DNA from: Hofstenia miamia
Lineage: Eukaryota > Xenacoelomorpha > Acoela
Length of the DNA: 64,000 nt
Direction: 5' to 3'
Assembly: GCA_004352715.1 (NCBI GenBank)
Contig: SCFE01000091.1
Span: 1,782,642 to 1,846,641, forward strand
Shown: positions 53,529 through 64,000 of the stretch, in pieces
Position numbering within the stretch: the first letter of the stretch is position 1
Layout of the letters: each line of letters begins with the position of its first letter
Program-made: the position numbers and the translations under genes
Notes under the pieces: generated by a model
The model's database searches: none
Seen by the model: the letters and a program-made list of their open reading frames with translations, nothing else
Told to the model about the DNA's origin: nothing

Positions 53529-53881
53529 TATTTTCTCTTCGTTGCAACAAGTTCTACTGAACTTGTAATGACCTTTTTTGCTTACATCTTTGGGGTGTTT
53601 TGCAACGTTGAAAATCTGCTCTAATCCGCATAGCATTATATATTTTTGATGTTTGTTCAAATTAATGTTGGGTAAGGACTTATTCAGATTGATGAAAAAT
53701 GATGTCAATGTACTTCTACTGAGGTCGGTAAATTTTCTAATGAGGCTAGTTTTTTTAGGCTTCCGTAAAAATATATAATATAAATATTAAATAGGATAGG
53801 CAACGAAATATAAAATTGTTGTCACATAAATTTAATATATTGTAAATTAATAGTAAAGCTGTGATCTATAAAGTTCTTTAG

Positions 53882-54121
53882 TACTGCTGGATTTCAAACA
53901 CATATTACCTGCCTCTACATTTACCCAATATCGCCCACAGATCAGATAAAGCTTCCAGTTATGTCACCTACTATCAATGGGTGCCGATAATGCTTGCAGC
54001 ACAAGCCCTATTCTTTTATATTCCTCGCAAACTCTGGCGAATGGCTGGCAAAAAGAGTGGAATTGATATTGATAATATCGTTGTCACGGCAACTACCTTT
54101 GAAAATGCAGTTAGTACTGAG
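53882..54121 (+). CDS. Innexin, exon 3 (residues 70-149)
   Basis: Eighty codons complete the first extracellular loop and helix 2 and begin the cytoplasmic loop. YCWISNTYYLPL carries the second loop cysteine (residue 71). TYYQWVPIML (98-107) includes the nearly invariant YYQWV motif at the start of helix 2. FYIPRKLWRMAGKKSG (113-128) is the usual helix-to-loop junction. Donor is GAG|GTATGT, phase 0. The coding stretch is much less AT-rich than its surroundings. Helices 3 and 4 and the second extracellular loop must lie in later exons, which I could not find before 63885. Confidence 0.96.
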
Positions 54122-55440
54122 GTATGTTGATAGAGAAATATAATAACGACTTGTTTACTTTCTCGAATCGCTGATTAACTAGAAAAGAATTAGATTCAAG
54201 CATTTCAATAAAAAAATCGTAAAATGAATTTAATATTCAGTTTATCCTGAATTCCGGAAATAAGCCATTTTCTAATGCGTATGTTTCCTATGTATTAGTT
54301 AATTTACTGCTTTAAATATATTTTATAAATACGTTTTCGTTTTGCTGACATTTATGATTAAAAGTCATTTATTAAGATGGAAGTGAATCCATGCTGTTAA
54401 TAAATAATGCAGTCCTCCGGCGGTGTTGTGCCGACATAGTCAGCAGGGTCGCCGTGTAAATTTTTCGCTGAGGCTTCCGAGTCTAGTGTCACCGGGTCAC
54501 ATTTATGTATACGAATAAGTGAAATTATTTACAGATCTTGATTGAATTACACAAATTTCATGTTTGCCCTTAAATAGTTTTAATTGTTTCAGAAGTTTTT
54601 TATGTTGATTTTCGTTTGCTTCCGGTATTAGGTCCCTGTGAATTTATTTCGAATTTGAATCCGAATATTCAGGCAACCTATTTGCAAATCCGAGTCTGAA
54701 TTAGAATCCAAAACGTAATGTGGTTTACGTAATAACTTCCATAAAGCAAAAACATTTGTTTTTAAAAACGACTGTGAAACATGAAAAACGTTAGCTGTTT
54801 GTTCTAAGATAGAATAATTCTACTGAAGCATGAAATGTTTTTTTTAATATAATTCAGTATCTCAACAGAATATTCTGCCAGTGTACTGAACCATGATTTA
54901 GAATATTCGCACTGCCCTATTTTGTAATTGATAACATTAAGTTTTCCATAGAATTGGGTTAAGTTAATATTAAAAAACGTGTTATTCGGTTCATCGAAAC
55001 GTTTATTTTGCAATTTTACTTGGTCGCATGACTCATCGGGTCATCGGGTTGTAACTCTGATAGTCAAACTTGAAGATCTAGATAATTTTAATGAAGCACA
55101 GCTTAAAAATTTGAAGTATGGCGACAAATATAAACATCTTTTTTGGATAGAGCCTAACTTGTAACAAAAATTGAAGTTCATTATATCGAGCTCTAATCTT
55201 TGGAATTTTCTCTCTTCTCAGTTCGCATTGATATATGTTTAAAGCTTGCATATTTCTGAAACTTTAGTGCTTTCTCGCTGGTAAATAATTTACCAATTTT
55301 TGCAGAAGTTGATTTCAATAATATACCAAATGTATGGGAGGAAAGAATTCCTCTGAAGTTAGGAATAAATTATAACTTGATAAAAATGTTTCAAAGAAAT
55401 GCTGTCGTCATAAACATGCATGTATTTGACTAAATGTATG
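54122..55440. other. Downstream intron sequence without recognised exon
   Basis: No innexin-like continuation is visible on the + strand. A G+C-richer patch at 54413-54500 (TCCGGCGGTGTTGTGCCGAC region) and CATCGGGTCATCGGGTTG near 55036 are repeat-like. Confidence 0.6.
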
Positions 55441-56429
55441 TAGTAACATACAGGGATGGAAATGGGATTGGGTCAACCCTTTGTCGGGTCCGTGTCTGGT
55501 ATCGTAGAAAGGTTTTTTTTAAATCGGTTTATGGCGGGTCATTCAATAATGTTGACATGCGTTGACATACATATTTAAATTATAACTCTACATTATTGAA
55601 TGGCGTGTTGGATATATGTTTGGTCACATAGAAAGCATTTGAAGACATTAGTTCAAGAAGGGCCCAACTCCGAGGAAACTTTTATGGAGAAAAATGAGAA
55701 AAACGTTTTAAAAAAGACAATTAACATCCTATTGGCATGAAATCAGGTATGGAAGTTAAGATGAGATCCAGCTATTTAATTAAATATATTATTTTAATAA
55801 AAGCCAATTGAAGTTCATTTTTCAGGTCATTGAAGTATTCGGAGTTGGGCCCTTCTTGAACTCATACTGCATTTTTGCTTTAAAAAACACACAAAAACAA
55901 AGAAATCAAAGTTAATAATGTATATTTTACATGTATTTCTTGATTAAACATATTAAATAACCATAAGGTATAAAAGAACTTAACATTTTACAAGAATTAT
56001 TACTTTTATTAGGTTTTGTCATGATCTCACAAAAGGNTACGTGATTCATGACAAACATAATATATAAGAAATCAGGAAAAACATAAGCTTTTCCATTGAC
56101 TCCCTACATTAAGATGAGAAATGATTCCGACCACAAGAATTACATATTAATATATAGAATCACAGGAAAAGCTTTTGCACTGTGCTCTTCTAGGAAAAAA
56201 ATTGCAGCAAAACGAAACTCCTAGATATGGTAATTGTAGTATTTATTTATTTTATGGGTTATTCATACTCTCTTTGCTCTCATTGAGCCTGGGCCTATGT
56301 GGTAGGCCTAGTTTGATGTACCTGTATAGTTCAAGTTAATATTAGATGAGTAAGAATGAACACTTTAGAAATCCTTTTAGAAAGTATTCACATAGGATAA
56401 AACTCTAAAGTAATAAGAAGGACTCTATT

Positions 56430-56687
56430 TCAAAACAATAATGCACTGCATACAAACTTGTAAGGAAAAATATTTTTTTGCACAATTGGTATTGCACATA
56501 TCACTATGAATAAATCTACATTTTTTACTTGCATTTTTCTCCTTTCCGAAATTTCAATATTCTTTGACGAAATGAATGTCTTTCCTTCCACACTTAATCT
56601 TTTATCTTCATTCTTCTTCCATTTGCTTTCATTTCTTCTCTGTTTACCTCTAATTTCGTCGTTTGTACTACTTAATATTTCAGCCAT
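56430..56687 (-). pseudogene. Frameshifted transposon-encoded protein remnant
   Basis: From ATG at 56687 (minus) the frame reads NESKWKKNEDKRLSVEGKTF and then ISSKNIEISERRKM. This resembles the N-terminal block (WKKN-x-RK-x-L-x-x-G-x-x-YxS...I/VPxRKM) of a transposon-encoded protein common in invertebrate genomes, which is normally followed by a Cys-rich segment. Here the frame continues with unrelated residues. A neighbouring frame just after KM reads KKCRFIHSDMCNTNCAKKYF, giving the expected cysteines, so one frameshift is likely. The protein is truncated well before any catalytic domain. Its family is from memory and its function unknown. Confidence 0.45.
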
Positions 56688-56713
56688 AATTCCGCGAAAA
56701 AATAGATGGCGCA

Positions 56714-56768
56714 ATATCATTTCAAGAAAGGCCCAACTCCAGGAGTTGGGCCTTTCTTGAAATGATAT
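56714..56768. repeat. Perfect 27-bp-arm palindrome
   Basis: Left arm 56714-56740 and right arm 56742-56768 are exact inverses around a single A. Each arm is a variant of the host transposon's terminal motif (GAAAGGCCC instead of GAAGGGCCC). The perfect symmetry suggests recent formation or gene conversion between the arms. Confidence 0.95.
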
Positions 56769-57157
56769 AAGAAATGATTGCACAAAAACTACATGCTATG
56801 AACTGGACTTGGGACTCTTTTGAACAGATAAAGATAGAGGTTGGGTAAAGGAACAGAATTGTGCAAAAACATCATTTTTGAAAATTTGTGGATTTGGGCC
56901 CTTCTTGAACTGATGTCTTCATTTAGTTCTCCGAATAGTTATATTTGAAACAAAAGATATATTTTGTTACTGTTTTAGATCTAAATTGATGACCCATAAA
57001 TGACCGATAAAGTGACCGTGCATGTACTAAATTATAAATGTAAGTTAGGAAGTTGTTCGAACAAGATATATTTTAACAGGTTTTATTCTGCCCCGTCAAA
57101 CTTTTTGTCGTGGGAAGAGATCGATGTCTGTTTGGAGTGCAAGCTAGTTTAATATGA

Positions 57158-57304
57158 TTAGGCCACGGTTAGACTACGTGATTGGTACCAAGAAAAGATA
57201 TAATATCACGTCACATCGCCAATTATCTTGGTGGTTAGACTTGCGATTTTACCAAAATGTGACAGATCACGTGTGACCAATCACATAGTCTAACCGTAGC
57301 CTTA
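57158..57304. mobile_element. 141-bp MITE, Harbinger-like, TTA target duplication
   Basis: The element 57161-57301 begins GGCCACGGTTAGACTACGTG and ends with the inverse of GGCTACGGTTAGACTATGTG. The terminal repeats extend to about 26 bp with two mismatches. TTA lies on both sides (57158-57160 and 57302-57304), which fits the 3-bp TWA duplication of PIF/Harbinger elements. The interior also carries an inverted GGTTAGAC copy. No ORF. Confidence 0.75.
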
Positions 57305-58077
57305 GATGTCGATTTAGAGATATTCGCTTCTTTCTTTTATATTATGTTCTACGACTGTACAAAATTCCTTTTATCTTAGCCATATAAAATTATTTTTAAA
57401 TAAGTAATTTTTTATACGGGTCCAAATTAGCAAGTCCAGTCGGGCCACATTTAGAAAGACAGGCCGAGTCCAAAACTTTTGACCCGTCTTCAAGTCTGGT
57501 GACATAAATGGTATAAATTACATAATCCAGAGCTGTCCTTGTTTAGCACACACATACATACTTATCTAAAACTTTGATAAAAGCTCATCAAGTGGTTTAC
57601 TGAATATGATTATGTGCATCCTTTGTAATTCCTGAATTATGTTAAAGAATTAAATTTTCTTAAATCTGAACCGTGTGCAGAGCTATAAAGCAGGTCGAGT
57701 TAAGCCACAGTGTAATAAATGCGAATTAGATAAGAATTTTCAACCGAACTCTCGTGGTCCGGTTGGATCAAATAACTATGAAAGTCATGTGGGTCTGTCA
57801 AATCACTCAGTGGGTTTGCAAGAGTTATGTGATAAAATTTAACAGCTCTTGCAACACTTTGTTGAGTTCTGATGTGAGAATATTTTAGATGCGAAGGATG
57901 CAAAAGTGTTTGGTCGGGTTGAGACCTGTTTGATGTTTGCACAAATTATCCAAATCTTGTCAGGATTTATTGAATTTTTATCCGCTAATTTAAATAAAAA
58001 TGGCATATTTAAAGAAACTGAAGCTAACGCAAGAGAAAACTTGATTTCTGTTGGACCAGAATTTCGTTGGTCTTCGG

Positions 58078-59920
58078 CAGGGGCCCAGCTAACCGGGGGT
58101 GCTGGGGTGATGCACCCCCCGAATATTTTTTCTCAGGGGGCAGCAAAATGACCATTTAACGGATGTTGCGATACATTCATTTTATTTTCCACTAATTTTC
58201 TGAATTTAAAATGCAGTAAGTGCATCTCTTAATATTTTCGTTAAATATGTATTTGAATAAGTGATTTGTTTTCTTTCTAAATGTAATTCTTGAATCTCAG
58301 TCACTACAAGGTCGACATATTATCTATATTTTCGACATACTTGATTTGTTCGATTCTTCTAACCTAAACGAAAAATTAGCTTTAATAATGAGTTTTTGAA
58401 GGAACTCTTTTATTATGGCTAAGGCTAACTTTTTTCTATGCCCGTTTTCAATACGAAAGTTTACATTTAAATTTTTTATTACAAATCTGCATTTCAAATT
58501 CTAGCCTTGAGAATCAATTAACATTTGGTAGGTCTAACATATTTTTATCCCATTCCATAGAAGAATCAACAATGAGAAATGTAACCCAAGAAGTTAAATC
58601 GCAATCATTACCTAATCAATCTCAATTTTCTATCCTATGTTTTAGGGGCGTATGCAGAATTTTCTAATACTCTATCGTGATCAACTAAGTGACGAAATGT
58701 ATGGTGAAGCCCCACGGAATTTATCAAAATATTCAAAAATAGACCTTCATTTTTAAAGTATTTCATTTGATTTAACCAATCAAAATCAATTTTGAAAACC
58801 TACCTCTTTCTGTACACTACTGCTGTTTTATTAAGTGTCAANTTTATTTTCTTTCAACAATCATTTTGATATGGTCAGAAATAAATTCAGCCTAGGGAAA
58901 GTCCTAATAGAAAACACATATTTCCTTTTTTCCTGTTGAAGAGCTTGCATTCATGTGGCCATTGCTTTCAGCGATCGTTCACTTTGTAAGCTCAGAACGA
59001 ATAGAAACTGCATGAAAACCATTGTGTGATGACCAACTAGAAGACTTTCGCTCAATACCAAAAAAATATTTAAGAGAAAATTTGAAAATGGATAGTGTAA
59101 TAAAAACTGATGGTTACAATTGAATATACAGTGATTGGTTTTTTATATATGTGTATTTGAAGTTTTCAAATCATATTGATTTGTCAATACTATTGGCAAA
59201 GCAATCAAAAGTAAACTAAGTTTTTGTTTATGTACATAGAATTTTAGCAGAAACATGTCTACCATTGAATGAGGGTAGGGAGCACTTAATTCTTATAATT
59301 TTAATGATTAATGTCAATAGGATTGCATGAGATAGACTTTTGTTTTGAAGATTAAGTTGCTTTATAACGAATAAAGAATGTAATCACATGCAAGAGTTTT
59401 TTGTCATTTTGTTAGCATTAGGATGTTTGTAATTAGAAAAGTAGAAAAGCAAAGGCAAAAATTTGCATAATCAAATAATGGTAAAAATGTGCTGAAATGG
59501 ATTTTTCAGGGGCAATTAATTGTAGTGTTTGACTGACAGCTTCATTTAATTTTTCCATGCTCGCTGATCAAATTATGAATTGATAAGCGCTATTTCAAGA
59601 TTCTTTTTTTACCAACTTGCACTGAAAACAAAAATAGCAAGAGTAAACCTTTCTTATGAAAAGCTATTTGAATTTCAGATTTTAGAAATGTGCTATCTTT
59701 GTTTTTCAAGTAGAGCTGAGTGTTTTAATGTACACCAGTCACCAAACATACACATATATGTCTTATATATTAGTTTGCATATATTGGAAACTATTATAAG
59801 GGCTATCAAGATTGTACTAGGTTTAGCAAAATAAACTGAGACGATTTTACTTGCAACTATTGAAGGGGCAGCAATTTTGCTAATGCACCCCCTCATATAT
59901 TTTTTCTCGCTGGGCCTCTG
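58078..59920. mobile_element. Probable 1.84-kb hAT derivative
   Basis: The left end CAGGGGCCCAGC and right end GCTGGGCCTCTG (inverse CAGAGGCCCAGC) match at 11 of 12 bases, in the CAG form of hAT termini. Near each end, in the same orientation, ATGCACCCCC is followed by ATATTTTTTCTC and a GGGGCAGCAA motif, so subterminal sequence is repeated directly. No transposase domain is recognised between, and the flanking 8-mers do not match. A further CAGAGGCG-type end at 59947 may mean a second boundary. One N lies at 58842. Confidence 0.5.
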
Positions 59921-59949
59921 CTCGCACATAAAGAGAATACGCCTCTGGT

Positions 59950-62810
59950 AGAAAGGTGCAAACGGAAAGCCACCTATTCTGACCAGAGTGTAAATAGTGA
60001 ATTTTAATTATGATTATATTTAGAGTATTTTATTTGTAAAATTTTGTAAATGATTATTATCAGAAAACAGGTCACAAAATGACTACAGCAAAAAATAGTT
60101 TGGCTGACAGTTATTCGCTTACTTTAAACAGAAATGAGCCAAAAGATAAATTTGAAAATATGGTGATCATCTGATCGATTGAAAAGGAAATAATGAGGAC
60201 CTGTAAGTGATTCTAGTGTTTTTAGTATACCAGTAAAATCATTGAAGGAAACTATGTTGCATCACAATTTAGTATCAATAAACTTTTTGTAGAGTTTGGT
60301 TCTTTATTATGTTAATTTACAGAAATTAGTTAAACGCTTATTATCAGCTAAATTCAAAATTGGCAATTGTGGTGGAGACTTCACCAGTTAAATTGGATGG
60401 TGCAAATCTGAGATCAATTATAGAATATTACTATCTGTATTATGAATTCTTATTTAACTCTAATTCTTCTATGAACAAATACTCAACTATTAGATGTGTA
60501 GTTATATTTATATAACAAACTCGCTTTCACTCAACTACTTAAATTTACAGTTAATTTCTAAAAAACATTAACAATCCTAAGTTAGTCAATCATTAACTAT
60601 GACAGTTTAAAGAAGTTTGTATCAATGATGATAAAAGAAGTGTAGCCATCTTAGATGCCGCATATTAGTTACATATTTTATTAAAGTTAAATGAATTTAA
60701 TATTGTATGTCACACTATGAAAGCTCTAAAATGTTTTATTAAGCAACTGCAAAGTATCACACTGAGAAACATTGATGGTCCATTCATGCGTTATCACCTG
60801 CACTGCGAGGAAAACACTCTAAAAATCCACGTGTATGACATAAGTATATATTAAAGATATATTCAGTTTTATACTATCGGGAACTAAACTAACGGTTTAG
60901 AGAGACATATTGCTGATGCACATAAATTGTTGAAGCAGATACTGTCAAGGATCGTTATTCATGATGAATTAGGAGTCTAATGCTGAAGAGTACAGGATTT
61001 CACACTAACATTTTGACGTCCTAGATGTCTTAACAAAAAGAAAAGATGGGCAGGGGTGGCAAATTTGATGTTAAGAGATTATCTGCTATTAATATTAACA
61101 GCACGCAGTTTTGCTTTTAACAGCAAGTTTGGAAAACTGGTTTTTAAATTTTTCTAATAAAACAAAAATAAATTTGATATGCTAGATTTCAAAATACGGA
61201 ATTTGTAAACTATAATGCTATTATCCTGCAACTCAGAGCATTTGAGAACGACGTCCAGACCTGGAAACAATGATGTCTGGCCCCCAAGCTTATACAAAGA
61301 TTTGGATTTGGATTTGGATTTGGATTTGGATTCGAAAAATACTGCAGATTTGAACTTTTGTTAATCTTGTTTACATGTCATTTAAATGAGCAAAATGTAT
61401 TTTCAGTTTTGTTGATGCTTTTGACAAAATTCCGAATTCCTAATTTGGGAAAAATTCATTCAATGAATTAACAATGTTGAACTTCATTTGTTCTTAACTG
61501 ATTTAGTACAGTAAGATTCGGCAAAAATACTCTCAAAATTGGGATTCATAGATAAACTAGTTGATTAGCAGGAGCTTAACGTTTGCATATGCACACAATT
61601 ACTATAAAAAATTAATAGCTAAAAGTATATTATTCTAAAAGAGAAGATAAAATTTAAAAAAACTAAAAATGACAAAATTACTAAGCAAGTGAAGTCAATT
61701 ACTAATGGTTGCAAAAGTACAATTAAGTTCTTCACCAATTTGCATGATGGAAAACAAAGACCAATTGGATACAAAATGTGCATCACCAGAACAACTCCTC
61801 TTTATGAGAACATCAACATAATATTCGTTATTTTCAATAGAAGAATTGCAATATAACAAATTTGAAAATAACATCCAATAATGAGCGTTGTACACTATTA
61901 GGCATAGTTTTAAATTAACTCACAGTGCACGTATAATAAGCCCAAAAACAGAAAAATATAGTATAAAAGTGCTTTGTTAGCTGAAGCAAAATTGATTTAC
62001 TGCTTGCAGCACACACTATGCCGTTAACAGCGGACACTGTTACCACCACTGAGGATGGGTTAGTTGGAAACCCCAACAGTCTTACTTAGAACACTCTAGG
62101 CTCTATTTTTTGGCATAGATCACTCAATCTCTCAATCCGTTTCAGTGTTTTTGCCCAACTCATCAAAATATGCTGTATATGGACTACTTTGATTGCTTCT
62201 TAGTTTATTCTTATCTTGAAACTTTAATGATTTCAGTTATTTCAAGCTAATATATAATTTAATGCAGGTAAATTTTTAGTCTAAATTTAGTTATTAAAAA
62301 CTTATTTACTTATTTATTTTAAAGATAATTGAAAAGCTATGTTCTACATAAAATGCAGAGGCATACTAATTTTAATAATCAGTTTCGAAAAATTCATTTT
62401 AGAAACATTTTAAAAAATCGGTTAGATAGACACTATGTGACGTGGCTACCAGCCATGTATAAAAATGGTCTATTTGATACTATGTACCATGGCAGAACTC
62501 AGATCAGAGTCCAGGATAAGTACAGAAATAATAAATACCAAAGATAATAAAGTATTGTTAGAAATTCTATTTATTTTCTAGTTAGGTGCAGCATTCGCAT
62601 TGTTGAAGTAATGCAGTTGCAGCGTTATTAATAATCAAGCAAAAACATCCATTTTTCTAACAATATGCAAATTAAGAATATTTGAAATATTTTTAAATAT
62701 CTGTACAATGATTTGCGGTGAGAAAATGTTTGCAATCAAACTCTCATTTAATCCTATAGTAACCACTAAGGCTTATTTACGTTCCAAGCATATGTGTATT
62801 TTCAAATCGA
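59950..62810. other. Stretch without recognisable genes
   Basis: Contains a (TTTGGA) hexamer array of about five units (61300-61333) and a hAT-like start CAGGGGTGGCAAA at 61051 without a partner. No innexin or dynamin exon was found. Confidence 0.55.
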
Positions 62811-62821
62811 AATTTAGTGAT

Positions 62822-62823
<2 letters not shown>

Positions 62824-62861
<38 letters not shown>
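62824..62861. repeat. (TA)n microsatellite
   Basis: About 19 TA units, about 1 kb upstream of the dynamin-family exon. Confidence 0.95.
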
Positions 62862-62867
<6 letters not shown>

Positions 62868-63884
62868 TTAATTAGATGTCGAAGAATAACTCAAAAATTT
62901 AAATATATTGAAATATTTTAGAACAATTCATCAAATAATAGGTTAGTTGTGCAGCGAATAAAGAATATCAATACAACACTATTTTGTATTTGATAGAACT
63001 AAAACCTAAATAAATTAGTTTTTGATATTATATAAAGTAATTTTTAATTGATTGTAAACCAAGAATTTACTTCAGTTGAACAGCGAACTGCCTCATTTTC
63101 ATTACAATTTTTTCCATTATAAAAAACCAAAATTTCTACTTTAATTTACGTCATTGCAAAATGTTCTGTTTTAATATTTTCATACAATGTTTTTATGTAT
63201 CTCATGTATTTACATACCACTCTGTTCCCTAAGAAACTTTGCATGAAGGAATTACTTATACTCGGGTAATTGCCAAATTTTTCACTCCGTGTAATTCTAA
63301 TTGCAAAAAGATCAAATTGTTTCCAAAATGCCCTTACTCTTTTCCAAGGAAATCATTTATTGCAATATTTCACTACATTTCGTTGAAACTGGTTGGACTG
63401 GGTCAAAACCATGAATCACATAATAGTTCAAATGTTTTCTGTCATTTTGGGAATCGTAGTTCTGAAAATTACTTGAATAACTTTGGTATGATGAAATCGA
63501 TTGCTTCAGATCTTGAGGATATTAAGTGAATTTCAAGAAACAATCTTTAGACGTTGACAGTCCCGTACGCAAGAGGGTGGTATTTGATGGAATATTACCC
63601 GCCACGTTTTCAACATTGATGTTGATTGACCAAATAAACAAATATAAAAAAACAAAGAAATATTAAAACTGGGGTGTTGAGATTCATTTTCAGGATATAT
63701 TTTTTTTCAATATTTTGGTCACTCAAACTTATCACAATTGAGATGTCCCCCTAATTGAAAAATCCTGAGTATGCTGCTGAAAAGAAAGTAAAATAGTGAA
63801 AATGTTTAAGCTCTTCACCAATAAATAATTCATATTTTGCTAATATTTTAAACAGTGTAAAGTTAATATAAGTTCTATGTTTAG

Positions 63885-64000
63885 AACAAAAAGCTGCATT
63901 GGGAGAGGCATATGATAGCAATGTCCGTCCTTTCATTGATTTAATTGACAAGCTACGTAAAATTGGATTGGAAAAGGATATATCTTTACCCACTGTTGTC
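63885..64000 (+). CDS. Dynamin-superfamily GTPase, Mx-like, one exon (partial)
   Basis: After an acceptor-like TCTATGTTTAG the exon runs to the window edge, with two bases completing a split codon and then 38 codons. SNVRPFIDLIDKLRKIGLEK followed by DISLPTVV matches the segment that opens the dynamin GTPase domain (VRPxIDLIDxLRxxGxxxDLxLPxIVV). It stands immediately before the P-loop GDQSSGKS, which lies outside the window. The wording IDLIDxLR...LEKD is closest to Mx proteins and other single-GTPase dynamin-like proteins, which assemble on membranes or, in Mx, restrict intracellular pathogens. Immune function is inferred from family only. The first exon was not identified. An in-frame TAA at 63869-63871 and the lack of an ATG after it support a splice acceptor rather than a start here. 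Confidence 0.85.

Larger units (their letters stand above)
51672..53881 (+). other. Innexin intron 2
   Basis: The 2210-bp intron holds (TA)n followed by GAGAGAGA (52066-52111), the inverted partner of the 38051-38096 sequence (52020-52067) and two unexplained open patches (53057-53263 and 53376-53528). Its acceptor is AAAGTTCTTTAG. Confidence 0.9.
55641..56920 (-). mobile_element. 1.28-kb DNA transposon with 31-bp terminal inverted repeats
   Basis: The left end (55641-55671, GAAGACATTAGTTCAAGAAG then GGCCCAACTCC) and the right end (56890-56920) are inverted copies matching at 29 of 31 positions. ATTT flanks both ends (55637-55640 and 56921-56924), a candidate 4-bp target duplication. The core GGAGTTGGGCCCTTCTTGAA recurs inside at 55841 and, slightly changed, as a perfect palindrome at 56714-56768. 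A minus-strand coding remnant lies near the right end, so that is probably the 5' end. The superfamily could not be named. Confidence 0.75.
55451..57550. mobile_element. Possible decayed hAT element hosting nested insertions
   Basis: The left end CAGGGATGGAAATGGG and several diverged GGGTC/GACCC motifs (55475-55545 and 57415-57500) resemble a hAT terminal region and its inverse. The 1.28-kb element (55641-56920) and the 141-bp MITE (57161-57301) lie between these motifs. The right boundary and target duplication are not clear. Confidence 0.3.

Noticed and set aside
61051-61063. CAGGGGTGGCAAA, like a hAT end
   Set aside because: No matching inverse end or target duplication was seen in the rest of the window.
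62357-62530. HYVTWLPAMYK frame as a possible innexin helix-3 exon
   Set aside because: The spacing of Y, T, L and K mimics the innexin loop-helix junction, but the following residues are polar and cannot form helix 3.
63239-63529. 96-codon + strand frame before the dynamin exon
   Set aside because: Its length is within chance for this base composition and it shows no dynamin N-terminal or other motif.
63552-63657. Short frame DVDSPVRKRVVFDG after an acceptor-like CAATCTTTAG
   Set aside because: It looks mildly coding-like but is short, unrecognised and unsupported by a neighbouring exon.
1-64000. CRISPR arrays, operons or bacterial defence systems
   Set aside because: There are no regularly spaced repeats with unique spacers. 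The spliced genes and repeat content are those of an animal.

Overview
The window is a gene-poor, AT-rich stretch of an invertebrate animal genome. Two lines of evidence support this: spliced coding exons with GT/AG boundaries, and an innexin gene, which codes for the gap-junction family of non-vertebrate animals. Long (TA)n and (ATT)n microsatellites, several retrotransposon and DNA-transposon remnants and assembly gaps fit a repeat-rich draft assembly. The phylum cannot be fixed from the sequence. The innexin resembles lophotrochozoan and cnidarian forms, and nothing here is bacterial.

Only two host genes are recognised. Three phase-0 exons of an innexin lie on the + strand (51027-51146, 51585-51671, 53882-54121). 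They code the N-terminus, first membrane helix, first extracellular loop with its paired cysteines, second membrane helix and the start of the cytoplasmic loop. The second half of the protein was not found downstream. At the right edge (63885 to the end) one + strand exon opens the GTPase domain of a dynamin-superfamily protein of Mx-like type, cut just before the P-loop.

The left 3.3 kb is retrotransposon territory. An open minus-strand ORF (1-822) looks like a LINE polyprotein of the R2/R4 kind from which the reverse transcriptase has been removed in frame. It lies next to (TAA)n microsatellite and behind tRNA-like A and B boxes, and part of it is duplicated across a single N. A separate, broken CR1/Jockey-type LINE follows (about 1514-3300, minus). 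LINE tail fragments recur near 4.7 kb and 29.3 kb. A 227-bp hAT MITE with near-perfect 8-bp target duplications sits at 3618-3844.

The middle (about 5-50 kb) is mostly without recognisable genes. It holds hairpin or MITE-like inverted repeats (5.7, 25.6, 36.8 and 37.5 kb), a possible Penelope-like element end (10.8 kb), false duplications around gaps (8.4-11.6 kb, 35.3 kb), and an inverted 45-bp match between a gap edge (38.05 kb) and an innexin intron (52.03 kb). The right 10 kb beyond innexin exon 3 is a cluster of DNA transposons. It includes a 1.28-kb element with 31-bp terminal inverted repeats, internal copies of the same motif and a frameshifted transposon-protein remnant (55641-56920), a 141-bp Harbinger-like MITE (57161-57301) and a probable hAT derivative (58078-59920).
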